Shown here: piece after piece, positions 8,853 through 16,976 of the stretch
Layout of the letters: every line of letters starts with the position of its first letter
Numbering within the stretch: position 1 is the stretch's first letter
Assembly (NCBI RefSeq): GCF_900115295.1
Contig: NZ_FOVZ01000004.1
Location: 473,891-537,890 of the forward strand
From: Sphingomonas sp. OK281
GTDB lineage: Bacteria; Pseudomonadota; Alphaproteobacteria; Sphingomonadales; Sphingomonadaceae
DNA: 64,000 nt
Reading direction: 5' to 3'
The notes under the pieces: model-generated
Database searches by the model: none
Seen by the model: only the letters and a program-made list of their open reading frames with translations
What the model was told of the DNA's origin: nothing
Program-made: the position numbers and the translations under genes

Positions 8853-10502
8853 TCAGAATACATACCAGTTCTCAACCACGATACCGATATACCCGGACAG
8901 ACCGCTCGTCACATTCTTAATCTCTTCTTCCGGCATGGAGAGCAAAGACCCACCAGATTTAAGGGCGGCTTCGTATCGCAAGATCGCATCTCCGGGGAGC
9001 GGAGCGGTGAGTTTGATGATGTAGCCGGGCACGCCGTTCATCTTGGCGACATGCAGGATGTAGGTCTCTGTCAAACCGGTGCCGCCAAGTTCCAACCTCA
9101 GAGCTCCCGTGGCGGCACCGGAGCTCGACAGCAGCGTCGGCCAGTCGTCCGTCCAGTACCACAGTGGCCAGTCGGCACTGTTCCACCCGGTTAGAGAAGC
9201 GCCGACCGACGGCAAGCTCCCGAGCAGCGCCTTCAGGTCTTCCAGACGGGTTTCAAGGGTCGCGGCGTGGACCGCGGCCATGAAGAGCGAGCGGCGATCG
9301 CCGTCGCGCATAATGCCGGTGCTCTTCAGCATCGAGATCAGCTCAAGCGCGAAATCTTCCACCACGATGAAGCGATCGGCGATGGCGCTCTCGTTCGCCG
9401 CCAGTCCGGGCAACGCGTCGCGCCTGTATATGTGAACGGCCCATCCCTTCGTTCCGCAGGGTGAGGCCGACCCGATGAAGTACATCGCTGGCGATTGATT
9501 GAGGAAGCGCTTCAATGCTCTTCGCCTGTCATGCGGCTGACGTGTCGGAACGCGCTGGATCTTCAGCGCCGAGCCGTTCGTGACGCGCGCCCTGCCCGCC
9601 CGCAGTGCTCCGGTCGCGGCGAGAACGAGCTCGTTCTCCGGATCTGCATCGAAGGCGTCGTCCTTGACGACTAATTCCCTCTGCTGCGGAGGCACATCGA
9701 GTTGATCCAGCAGCCAGCGATCGAAGCCTTCCGGTCGCTCCTCCGGTCCGGCGGAAGGACACGGCGCGTAATTCCGCAGCCAACGCCAGAGCGCCGCGGA
9801 CAGTAGCGTCTCCAGACGCGCGATGCTCGACTGGGGCTGTGCGCGCCATCGCTCGTCGTCGTGCACGTCCCAAGGCAACTCGCCATCCTCCGCGTAGGCT
9901 GATGCGGCCGCCCAAAGGCCCGCTTCTAGCCAAGCGGAACCAGAGGCCCGAAGATGGACAACGCCGGCGCGGAGGCGTTCCGTAGGAGACGGCACCCGCG
10001 TCAGGACGGCGTCAAACGAGTTCCAGCCCTCCTGATAAATCTCGAAGATGCGCGCGCTATGAAACGCCCAGAAGGCGAGCGACCAACCGAGAGTGAAAGC
10101 CAAGAAGGTGCTGGACGTGAGAGGCGTGATCACGTCCCCCATCACCTTGTAGTGCTCCTGATACTCCGGCGGCAGCTGGCTGAATGTGTCGGCGCGCTCT
10201 TCGATCCCATCGAGCGCCTGAACCCCAAGGTAGGTCGCCGCCGCCTCATGGGCGAACTCGGTTTCGGTCATCAGACGGGAGGATCTATCGTCCGCCTCAA
10301 AATCTCCGTCCTGATCGGAACGACGGATCAGGACACGATGCAGCACGCCATCCAGCGTTTCGTGAAACAGCCGTTCGTGAATGTACTCGTGGACCGCGAC
10401 CTCGCGCGAAGCGGTCGATCCCCGTTCGATCGTGATAGCCCGCCCATCAAACGTCCCGAGGACTTCGTCCGCTTCCGCCTTGAAGATTCGAAAATCTGCC
10501 AT
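8853..10502 (-). CDS. uncharacterised protein with an N-terminal HExxH motif
   Basis: I do not recognise a named family. The 549-aa protein has HEYIH at residues 38-42 in a hydrophobic context (REVAVHEYIHERLF), matching the zinc-binding HExxH helix of gluzincin-type metallopeptidases. A later helix, TETEFAHEAAATYLGV, offers a possible third ligand glutamate. No signal peptide is visible, so it is probably cytoplasmic. It lies 25 bp downstream of a 125-aa unknown gene in an apparent two-gene operon flanked by decayed transposases, suggesting mobile cargo. The rest contains several Trp-rich segments but no recognisable domain. Peptidase activity is inferred from one motif only. Confidence 0.7.
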   Translation of the reverse strand: MADFRIFKAEADEVLGTFDGRAITIERGSTASREVAVHEYIHERLFHETLDGVLHRVLIRRSDQDGDFEADDRSSRLMTETEFAHEAAATYLGVQALDGIEERADTFSQLPPEYQEHYKVMGDVITPLTSSTFLAFTLGWSLAFWAFHSARIFEIYQEGWNSFDAVLTRVPSPTERLRAGVVHLRASGSAWLEAGLWAAASAYAEDGELPWDVHDDERWRAQPQSSIARLETLLSAALWRWLRNYAPCPSAGPEERPEGFDRWLLDQLDVPPQQRELVVKDDAFDADPENELVLAATGALRAGRARVTNGSALKIQRVPTRQPHDRRRALKRFLNQSPAMYFIGSASPCGTKGWAVHIYRRDALPGLAANESAIADRFIVVEDFALELISMLKSTGIMRDGDRRSLFMAAVHAATLETRLEDLKALLGSLPSVGASLTGWNSADWPLWYWTDDWPTLLSSSGAATGALRLELGGTGLTETYILHVAKMNGVPGYIIKLTAPLPGDAILRYEAALKSGGSLLSMPEEEIKNVTSGLSGYIGIVVENWYVF

Positions 10503-10527
10503 GGTGCTCCCTAGTTCCCAGACCTCG

Positions 10528-10905
10528 TCATCGATCCGGCTTGAAGTAGACGCGAAAGCGATCCTCCTCGCCGCCCATGCTGAACCTCTCGGTATACCAA
10601 TCGTCCTCGTGCCGCTCGAAGGCCTCCCACGCCATCAGGCCGAACATCAGGGCGGCCAGGTCCGGGTTCCTGCGGGCCCCCTTTTCGTAGATCGGCTGGT
10701 GGGCGGTGCCGCGCCAGTCGGCTCCCGGGATCCAGCTGGCGGTCTCGATCCGGCTGCCTTCGATCCTCGTGTCCAGCGCGTTGCGAACGTCGGCGAGTTC
10801 CGCCGGCGACAGACGGGAGCAGAGAAGCCTGAAGGTGCGACCTCGTTCGCCCGAGGCAAGCACTCCGGTCACGGCCGCGCCGCTGTGCATGTCGCGGATG
10901 GTCAT
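10528..10905 (-). CDS. uncharacterised small protein, partner of the HExxH gene
   Basis: The start is placed at the ATG at 10905 because AGGAGG lies nine bases upstream; the longer frame reaching 10965 lacks such a site. The 125-aa product has no signal peptide or membrane segment. Its C-terminal half is aromatic and acidic (LAALMFGLMAWEAFERHEDDWYTERF). I do not recognise the family. The 25-bp gap to the HExxH gene implies co-transcription, with this gene first. A toxin/antitoxin-like or regulator/peptidase pairing is possible but nothing in the sequence demonstrates it. Confidence 0.65.
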   Translation of the reverse strand: MTIRDMHSGAAVTGVLASGERGRTFRLLCSRLSPAELADVRNALDTRIEGSRIETASWIPGADWRGTAHQPIYEKGARRNPDLAALMFGLMAWEAFERHEDDWYTERFSMGGEEDRFRVYFKPDR

Positions 10906-11083
10906 TGACGATCTGCCTCCTACGACAAGACTATCGGAAACATCTCGAAGAGGAAGAGAAAACACTATGACTTGACCGGCTACCGGGCGCTCACGCAGAT
11001 CGTGCCACCGAGCACGTCGACATCCGCGCCGGTCGTGGCGATGCAGAAATGCGCCGAACTCGCTTGAAACACTGGGGAAGACG

Positions 11084-11617
11084 ATGACGGATGGCTGGAT
11101 AAGACAGGTGCAGATCCGATGGACGGAGGCCCATCATCCCACCGATGGAGATGTGATAATCGACTCCCAACTGGAGGCCGGCGGCGATGAAGGTCCGCTG
11201 CTCGCCCTTTCGGTCAGCGGCCGCCGCAGTCGCTCACGGTCAACGCTCTCTTGGGTCTTCGAGAACGTCCTCTGGTACAAGTCACACCTAGCCGAACACG
11301 GAGCTGACCTGCCCGGCGAGCGCTGGGTTGGCATCGCGCACTGGAGCGACAGAGGTGTCTCGGCGAACGCCGCCATGCAGGCCCTCGCGCGGCTGGTCGA
11401 TCCGGCAACGGGAAGGCCGCTTGGGCGATCCAAGGCACCCAAGACCATCGAGAAAACCATGGCGGAGCCGGCCCCGCTCACCGAGCCTGTGCTTGTCCGA
11501 AATGGAGGGGACGCCTTCGACGAGGTGCAGCGAGTCTACCCGTCTCTCAGAGGCCTGATGATCCTCCTGCCTTCCGGCATTGCGGACTACGGCCCCGACG
11601 TGGAACGGCTGCGCTGA
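11084..11617 (+). CDS. uncharacterised 177-aa protein
   Basis: The product has no signal peptide and no recognisable motif. It opens with WIRQVQIRWTEAHHPTDGDVIIDSQ, carries an Arg/Ser-rich patch (SGRRSRSRSTLSWVF) and ends in a hydrophobic stretch, LRGLMILLPSGIADYG. A GGGGAAG ribosome site precedes the ATG. It is transcribed away from the HExxH operon from a shared 178-bp region, so it may belong to the same cargo unit between the two transposase relics. Confidence 0.6.
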   Translation: MTDGWIRQVQIRWTEAHHPTDGDVIIDSQLEAGGDEGPLLALSVSGRRSRSRSTLSWVFENVLWYKSHLAEHGADLPGERWVGIAHWSDRGVSANAAMQALARLVDPATGRPLGRSKAPKTIEKTMAEPAPLTEPVLVRNGGDAFDEVQRVYPSLRGLMILLPSGIADYGPDVERLR

Positions 11618-11769
11618 CCGCCGCGTTCGCCATTGCTGCAGTGAGTGACCGGCCGCGCGCCGCAAGCGCATCTGGAGAGGCGCTTTCCCCGTTTGCACCG
11701 ATCCCCAGCTGCAGTAGCGCTCAAAGCCCCGGAAGCCGAGCGATCTCGCCTTCACGAGCGCCTTCTCAG

Positions 11770-12030
11770 CCTGAAGCGCCAGCTTCCCGGACGGCACCCT
11801 TGCCGAACGAAGCGAGCTGTCGTGCATGGTGGTCAGCGACAATGGCACGAGCTGACAGGTCATGCCGTTTTGGCTTGGTCCCGGACACCCGGGTCACGTG
11901 GTATTACATGGCGCCGGGTAGGCCGCAGCAGAACGGCTTCGTCCAAGGCTATTATGGTCGCTTGCGACGAGTGCCCGGGAAGCACGTCGGAGATACCGTA
12001 TACCTGCGTCGCTGCTCGGCTCCCTTGGTA
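11770..12030 (+). pseudogene. IS3-family transposase (OrfB) remnant
   Basis: The DDE core of an IS3-type OrfB can be read by switching frames: LAERSELSCMVVSDNGT, then ELTGHAVLAWS, then DTRVTWYYMAPGRPQQNGFVQ followed by YYGRLR. Single-base losses near 11849 and near 11880 separate the blocks. The second conserved Asp (SDNGT) remains, but the glutamate region (normally E-S-F-N-G-R-L-R-D-E) is altered. Only about 80 codons remain. With the IS6 relic it brackets the 8.8-11.6 kb unknown genes. Confidence 0.82.
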
Positions 12031-12058
12031 CGTTGCAATTTGCGATCATAGGAGGAAT

Positions 12059-12120
12059 GACCCATACCCGGACATTCGCGATCTGCTATCAGCTACCCAA
12101 CTTCGACCATTCATTTATCT
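12059..12120 (+). repeat. 62-bp intergenic element, copy 1
   Basis: The copy has GACCCA at its left end, CGGACATTCG at element positions 11-20, CCCA at 38-41 and ACCATTC around 48-54, ending in ATCT. It lies between the IS3 relic and the 3' end of the MFS gene. It is one of the best-preserved copies and shows the internal 35-bp pitch clearly. Confidence 0.85.
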
Positions 12121-12246
12121 TTGGGGCGGAGATATCTCCGAAGACATCGCTCCTGCCCGATGGCACGGGTAAGCGCGATACCCGCTCACGCCGATCTCGC
12201 GCCTGACGCCATAACCCGACGTCATCCAACACCGCGCATCCTTCGA

Positions 12247-13449
12247 TTACGCATGCAAGCGTGGACCGGGTTTAAAACCATTCCTACGCGCGCTGAAAGC
12301 GATGCCAAGCGCGGTCACCGAAAGCCCGAGAACCACCCAGGAGAAGCTGCCCGCACCTGATGTATCGAGCAGAATGCCGCCGACAATGCCGCCCGCGGCA
12401 ATTGCGCTATTCCAGACGGTCGTGATCATGGCATTGGCGAGATCGACTCCGTCGCCTGCCGCATCGGCAGATGCCGTCTGCAATTGCGTCGCTGCACCGC
12501 CGAAGGATAACCCCCAAACAACGATGCCCCCGATCACCACTGCCGCGACCGTACCAAACAGGATGAAGGCCAGCGCGACACCGACAAACGTGACCAAGCT
12601 GATCAACACCAGCCGGCGCAGCATCCGGTCCACCAGAAGCCCCGTCACCCAGATGCCTACAAGCGCTGCAACGCCAAATGTGAGCAGCAGCAGATCGACG
12701 CGACCTTGGAGGCCCGACAGCACGGCGAACGGCGCGACATAGGTGTAGAGAATATTATGGGCGGTCATCCAGGCGAAAATCGTCGCGAGGATCGGGCGGA
12801 TGCCAGGAGTTCTAAAGACGGTTCCGATAGACAACCGTCGGTGCGCCGACTGGCCCGCGAAGTCGGGCACCGCCCACAACACCCATCCGATCAGCAGGAC
12901 AGTCGTTCCCGACATCGCGAAGAACGCGGCCCGCCAGCCCACGGTCGCCCCTAGAAAGGCGCCCGCTGGTACGCCAAGCGAGAGCGCGATCGGTGTACCG
13001 ACCATCGCGATTGCGAGCGCCTTGCCCTTGAGCGGGCCAATGACCATTCGGCGGGCATAGCCTGCCAGGATACCCCAGGCGAGGCCGGCCGCCACACCGG
13101 CCAGGAAGCGAACGACTAAGGTCAGCCAGTAGTTACCGGAGATGGCAGTGATAGTATTGAAGATAAGGAAGCCGATGATAGCCGCCAGCAGCGTCGGCTT
13201 GCGGCGCGATCCTTGGGTCCACGCCGTCAATGGGATCGCAGCGACCAGCGAACCTGCGGCGTAGGCGGTGACGGTCTGCCCGGCTAGCGCTTCGGAAACA
13301 CCAAGTCCCTCCGACATACGGGGCAGCAAGCCGGCCGGTAGCGTTTCCGTCAAAATGGCGGTGAAACCAGTCATAGCGAGCGCCAGAAGCGCAGCGATTG
13401 GCAGCGTATCGCGCTCGCCTTCCACGCGTGCCGGTACTGGATGCGCCAT
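12247..13449 (-). CDS. MFS transporter, DHA1 drug/sugar efflux type
   Basis: This 400-aa inner-membrane protein has about twelve hydrophobic segments. The first is DTLPIAALLALAMTGFTAILTETLPAGLLP, typical of AraJ/YdhP-like exporters. The signature region RFLAGVAAGLAWGILAGYARRMV follows TM4. The start is set at MAHPVPAR (13449), with GAGGT just upstream; a frame reaching 13509 would cross the operator. It is divergent from a TetR regulator, with a palindrome between them, so it is probably repressed by TetR and induced by the exported compound. The substrate cannot be told from sequence. Confidence 0.88.
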   Translation of the reverse strand: MAHPVPARVEGERDTLPIAALLALAMTGFTAILTETLPAGLLPRMSEGLGVSEALAGQTVTAYAAGSLVAAIPLTAWTQGSRRKPTLLAAIIGFLIFNTITAISGNYWLTLVVRFLAGVAAGLAWGILAGYARRMVIGPLKGKALAIAMVGTPIALSLGVPAGAFLGATVGWRAAFFAMSGTTVLLIGWVLWAVPDFAGQSAHRRLSIGTVFRTPGIRPILATIFAWMTAHNILYTYVAPFAVLSGLQGRVDLLLLTFGVAALVGIWVTGLLVDRMLRRLVLISLVTFVGVALAFILFGTVAAVVIGGIVVWGLSFGGAATQLQTASADAAGDGVDLANAMITTVWNSAIAAGGIVGGILLDTSGAGSFSWVVLGLSVTALGIAFSARRNGFKPGPRLHA

Positions 13450-13461
13450 AGAATACCTCAT

Positions 13462-13483
13462 TTGTGGATTGAATAGTCCACAA
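13462..13483. promoter_or_regulatory. probable TetR operator of the MFS gene
   Basis: A perfect inverted repeat, TTGTGGA and TCCACAA around an 8-bp centre, lies 13-34 bp upstream of the MFS start in the divergent intergenic region. A weaker related motif, GGATCGACTATTTC, lies at about 13519-13532, closer to the regulator gene. Confidence 0.6.
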
Positions 13484-13554
13484 GTGTGAGATGCGCTTCC
13501 GGTTGTCAACGACTTTTGGATCGACTATTTCAGAAGTTAGCATAGGAGCTTGCT

Positions 13555-14166
13555 ATGGCCCGTACCGGACGTCCCCGAAGCTTTGATCGTGACACCGCGG
13601 TCAGGCAGGCTATGCACCTGTTCTGGAAGTATGGCTTCGAAGGCGTGTCGCTGGAGCAGCTTCGTCGATCGATGGGCGGCATCTCGTCGGCGAGCTTCTA
13701 CGCGGCGTTTGGCTCCAAGGAGGCACTCTATCGCACCGCGCTTGAAAGATATGGCGCGACGCATGGCAAGGTAATGCTTGTCTTGCATGATGAGGGGCTT
13801 TTGCCGCGCGAGCGCATAGAGCAAGCATTGCGCCGGTCGGCGGAGATGCAGACCGATCCCGCCCATCCGACTGGCTGCATGATCACGCTCTCGAGCACTA
13901 TCTGCTCTGTCGACGGAGGATCCGTTCAAGCGCTGACTTTAGCTGAGCGGGCAGCGAACCGTGAGGCAATCCGGACCTGTGTCGACGCGGCGATCAAGGA
14001 TGGCGCACTGCGGCACGACACCAATCGGGCCGGACTGACCACGCTGTTCGACGGGGTCTTGGTTGGCTTGTCTATTCAGGCTCGAGATGGCGTCTCTCAC
14101 GAAGACCTCGATGCGGGGGTCACGCAGGCATTGGCTGCTTGGGATGCAAACTCTGGCCGACCTTAG
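13555..14166 (+). CDS. TetR/AcrR family transcriptional regulator
   Basis: The 203-aa length is typical. The N-terminal helix-turn-helix runs through RSFDRDTAVRQAMHLFWKYGFEGVSLEQL and the recognition-helix segment SSASFYAAFGSKEALYRTALE (about residues 10-60). The C-terminal ligand domain resembles the AefR/YxaF-like group (GCMITLSSTICS). It is divergent from the MFS gene and is inferred to repress that gene and itself through the shared palindrome. Confidence 0.92.
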   Translation: MARTGRPRSFDRDTAVRQAMHLFWKYGFEGVSLEQLRRSMGGISSASFYAAFGSKEALYRTALERYGATHGKVMLVLHDEGLLPRERIEQALRRSAEMQTDPAHPTGCMITLSSTICSVDGGSVQALTLAERAANREAIRTCVDAAIKDGALRHDTNRAGLTTLFDGVLVGLSIQARDGVSHEDLDAGVTQALAAWDANSGRP

Positions 14167-14227
14167 GATCGCGTTTGCGCGTGGCGGTCCCAAATACGCC
14201 GAATTACCCGTAGAATATCTGCACGGA

Positions 14228-14289
14228 GACCCGGTCTAGGAAACTCACACGCCTTTCTACGCATCCCCACATCAGACGCCCGTTCGTTT
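14228..14289 (+). repeat. 62-bp intergenic element, copy 2 (degenerate)
   Basis: GACCC at the left end and TCCCCACATCAGACGCCCGTTCGTT at the right align with the family without gaps. The CGGACATTCG core is poorly kept. It lies between the TetR gene and the Tat-exported SDR gene, a 304-bp gap in which nothing else was recognised. Confidence 0.6.
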
Positions 14290-14470
14290 TAACCGTCCGG
14301 TATCGCAAGCGCGGCTAAAAGGGCGAATGTCGCTCGCGGATGCTCATTCGATTTAAAGCGAATCCTCTTCTGCAAATGCTGGTGACGCAGAAGTAACAAG
14401 GCAGCATCACGACCAATTTTGGAACAGAAGCAATTGCTTAGCGCTTGGGGCTGTGATCATTCCGGGAGCT

Positions 14471-15466
14471 ATGACAATGACCGATACCACACGACGCACA
14501 TTCGTGACGGGGGCAGCCGTTACCGCTGGTGCCATCGCCGCGACAGCCGCAAACGCCGCGACACAAAGCGGTGGCAGTAATGCCGCAACGACACCAGCGG
14601 CCGCAGCGTATCCCAAGCCCCCCTACCCCGTACAACGGCAGCCTTGGCCCGGTCTTGCATCAAAGATGACACCGCGTCCCGATCATGGCGAGAAAAGCTA
14701 TAAGGGTTCAGGCAAGCTGGCAGGCAAGAAGGCCCTGATCACCGGCGGAGATAGTGGCATTGGTCGGGCCGCAGCGATTGCGTATGCGCGAGAGGGCGCG
14801 GACGTCGCGATCAACTATTTGCCGGCCGAAGAACCGGACGCTCGCGAAGTCATTGCGTTGATCCGGGCCGAGGGTCGCAAGGCCGTCGCGATCCCCGGTG
14901 ATTTACGCGACGAGCGCTTTTGCCGACGTCTTGTGCAGCAAGCGAGCGAACAGCTTGGCGGACTCGATATCCTGGTCAACAATGCGGCCCGTCAGCAGAC
15001 GCGTCCCGGCATCGGCGATATTTCGAGCCAAGACTTCGACGACACTATGAAGACCAACGTCTACGCACCGTTCTGGCTGACGAAGGCGGCACTCGAACGG
15101 ATGAGCGCGGGCGCGGTGATCGTCAACACGTCCTCCGAGCAGGCTGGCAATCCATCACCCGACATCGTCGACTATGCACTGACCCGTGCCGCGGTGCTGA
15201 ACTTCACCAAGAGCATGGCCAAGCAGCTTGCCAGTCGCGGTATCCGCGTGAACGCAGTTGCCCCCGGTCCGTTCTGGACGCCGTTGCAGGTCAGCGGCGG
15301 GGCGACGCCTGAAAAGTTGCGCAGCTTTGGTGGAGACTCGCCGATGGCGCGAGCTGGCCAGCCAGCTGAGATTGCGGCGCTTTACGTAGCCGCTGCCGAT
15401 CCGTCCTTGAGCTATTCGACAGGTCAGATCTTTGGTTCGACCGGAGGGAATGGGCAACCGGCGTAA
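14471..15466 (+). CDS. Tat-exported SDR oxidoreductase with an altered catalytic motif
   Basis: The 331-aa protein starts with a twin-arginine signal (TRRTFVTGAAVTAGAIAATAANAA), so folded export to the periplasm is predicted. The linker YPKPPYPVQRQPWPG resembles the YdaD/general-stress-protein-39 SDR group. The Rossmann motif TGGDSGIG is at 91-98 and NNAA at 170-173; catalytic Ser is S221 or S222 and Tyr is Y235. The usual YxxxK lysine is arginine here (YALTR, R239), so activity may be altered. A Tat-exported cofactor enzyme of this group is plausible in sphingomonads. It is followed 120 bp later by a strong hairpin and is probably monocistronic. Confidence 0.85.
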   Translation: MTMTDTTRRTFVTGAAVTAGAIAATAANAATQSGGSNAATTPAAAAYPKPPYPVQRQPWPGLASKMTPRPDHGEKSYKGSGKLAGKKALITGGDSGIGRAAAIAYAREGADVAINYLPAEEPDAREVIALIRAEGRKAVAIPGDLRDERFCRRLVQQASEQLGGLDILVNNAARQQTRPGIGDISSQDFDDTMKTNVYAPFWLTKAALERMSAGAVIVNTSSEQAGNPSPDIVDYALTRAAVLNFTKSMAKQLASRGIRVNAVAPGPFWTPLQVSGGATPEKLRSFGGDSPMARAGQPAEIAALYVAAADPSLSYSTGQIFGSTGGNGQPA

Positions 15467-15586
15467 ATTTTCCGAACGGCGGCTGATCCGAACCGGGGCG
15501 GACATCGCGCGCTTGAGGATTGGTAGAGCTGGCGGACGAAAACACGCCTCCTGTCTAACTTGGCGAGTGGACCGATACCGCGATCA

Positions 15587-15616
15587 AAGCCAGCGGGCTT
15601 ATTTGCCCGCTGGCTT
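15587..15616 (+). terminator. factor-independent terminator
   Basis: A perfect 12-bp stem (AAGCCAGCGGGC pairing with GCCCGCTGGCTT) around a 6-base loop is followed by a T-rich stretch on +. It sits between the 3' ends of two convergent SDR genes and may serve both. Confidence 0.8.
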
Positions 15617-15622
15617 AGTTCT

Positions 15623-16357
15623 TTAAATTTGAGCCAATCCTCCGTCGGTGAACAGCTCGCTGCCCGTCATGAAGCTGCTATCCGACGATGCGAGGAACGC
15701 CGCGGCTGCCGCGACTTCGGACGGGTCGCCGACATGCCCAATCGGCGTGGTAGACCCCATTTCGATCATCGCATCGCGACCGACAACCTCGGCCGCCAGC
15801 TCGGTGAGCGTTGGTCCTGGCGACAGGACATTGATGCGAATACCCGTACCCCGCAAATCCTGCGCCCAGCTGCGCGCGAGGTTACGAACCGCAGCCTTTG
15901 AAGCGCTGTAGATGCTGAACGCGGGCGTTCCCATCACGCCTGTGGTTGAGCCGGTAAGGATGATCGAACCGCCCTGGCCCATCAGCTTCGAGCCCTTCTG
16001 CACTGTGAAGATAGTGCCCTTTACATTGATGTCGAAGGTCTCGTCGTAATGCTCGGACGTGATCTCAGTGAGCGGCACGAGGGCGCCGGTCCCAGCATTG
16101 GCAAACAGGATATCGAGCGTGCCGCGCTCTTGCTTCACTGTATCAAACAGCCGGTCGAGATCGTCGGCATCGGTGACCGATCCCACTACCGCGCGTGCAT
16201 CCGTACCAAGGGTAGCCAATGCCGCGTCCAGTTTCTCCTGTCTCCGGCCGAAGATGTAGACGAACGCCCCCTCTTCGATGAAGCGCTTTGCCGACGCCAG
16301 GCCGATGCCCGTGCCGCCCCCGGTGATGATCGCCGTCTTGCCTTCTAGTCTATTCAT
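15623..16357 (-). CDS. SDR family oxidoreductase
   Basis: A classical short-chain dehydrogenase of 244 aa with cofactor motif TGGGTGIG, NAG in FANAGTG, and catalytic S-Y-K in LTGSTTG and YSASK. The C-terminal FTDGGLAQI is typical. The start is set at the ATG at 16357, with GGAGG five bases upstream; the 54 bp upstream would also read through. It is divergent from an HxlR regulator, a common pairing in which the reductase is induced by reactive electrophiles or oxidants. The substrate is unknown. Confidence 0.9.
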   Translation of the reverse strand: MNRLEGKTAIITGGGTGIGLASAKRFIEEGAFVYIFGRRQEKLDAALATLGTDARAVVGSVTDADDLDRLFDTVKQERGTLDILFANAGTGALVPLTEITSEHYDETFDINVKGTIFTVQKGSKLMGQGGSIILTGSTTGVMGTPAFSIYSASKAAVRNLARSWAQDLRGTGIRINVLSPGPTLTELAAEVVGRDAMIEMGSTTPIGHVGDPSEVAAAAAFLASSDSSFMTGSELFTDGGLAQI

Positions 16358-16409
16358 ACATGCCTCCAGTTTTGGTTGCATGCAGCTGGCGCTGGACCTA
16401 CCTATGAGC

Positions 16410-16433
16410 AAGTATGCACCTTTTGGTAAGTAT
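16410..16433. promoter_or_regulatory. possible HxlR binding region
   Basis: AAGTAT occurs twice 18 bp apart (16410-16415 and 16428-16433) in the short gap between the divergent SDR and HxlR genes. Direct half-sites of this kind would suit a dimeric winged-helix regulator. The assignment rests on position and repetition only. Confidence 0.35.
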
Positions 16434-16438
16434 CAATT

Positions 16439-16843
16439 ATGTCTGATCACCGGAGATCCGCTATCGTCGAGCCCGCTCCCGTTGCACCTGCCTTCACCTG
16501 TGGCCTCGACGCGACGCTCAAGATCATTTCTGGCAAATGGAAGCCGCTCATTCTGTATTTCCTGTTGCGTGGACCGACGCGCTACGGCCAGCTCAAGCGC
16601 GCGGTACGCGACGTCAGCGACAAGGTTCTAATCCAGCATCTAAAGGAGTTGGAAGCAGACGGCGTATTGCGCAGGAACGACTATAAGGAGGTACCGCCAC
16701 GCGTCGACTACACGCTGACGCAGCTTGGTCAGAGCCTTGCTCAGGCACTCGAGCCGTTATGCGTTTGGGGGACCGAGAACATGGCAGAGATGCAGGCGAT
16801 CTTCGCTGAACGCGATATTTGGGTTCGCCAGAAGCACGCCTGA
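16439..16843 (+). CDS. HxlR family transcriptional regulator
   Basis: The 134-aa protein has the HxlR winged helix: CGLDATLKIISGKWKPLILYFLLRGPTRYGQLKRAV, then DKVLIQHLKELEADGVLRR and VDYTLTQLGQSL. Cys21 sits just before the first helix, where redox- or aldehyde-sensing family members carry their reactive cysteine. It is divergent from the SDR gene and probably controls it. Confidence 0.93.
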   Translation: MSDHRRSAIVEPAPVAPAFTCGLDATLKIISGKWKPLILYFLLRGPTRYGQLKRAVRDVSDKVLIQHLKELEADGVLRRNDYKEVPPRVDYTLTQLGQSLAQALEPLCVWGTENMAEMQAIFAERDIWVRQKHA

Positions 16844-16871
16844 TTGCTGGAAGTCAGTTTGCGATCTGAAC

Positions 16872-16933
16872 GACCCACAAGTGGACGTTCGAACCGCTCC
16901 ACATGCATCCCAACTTCGGCCATGTGTTCACGT
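16872..16933 (+). repeat. 62-bp intergenic element, copy 3
   Basis: GACCCACAAGTGGACGTTCG at the left and CCCAACTTCGGCCAT at the right, ending TTCACGT. It lies between the 3' ends of the convergent HxlR and LysR genes. Confidence 0.85.
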
Positions 16934-16976
16934 AGGCATATCTGCGAAAACGGCATCGCGTGGGATCGGCGTCACA

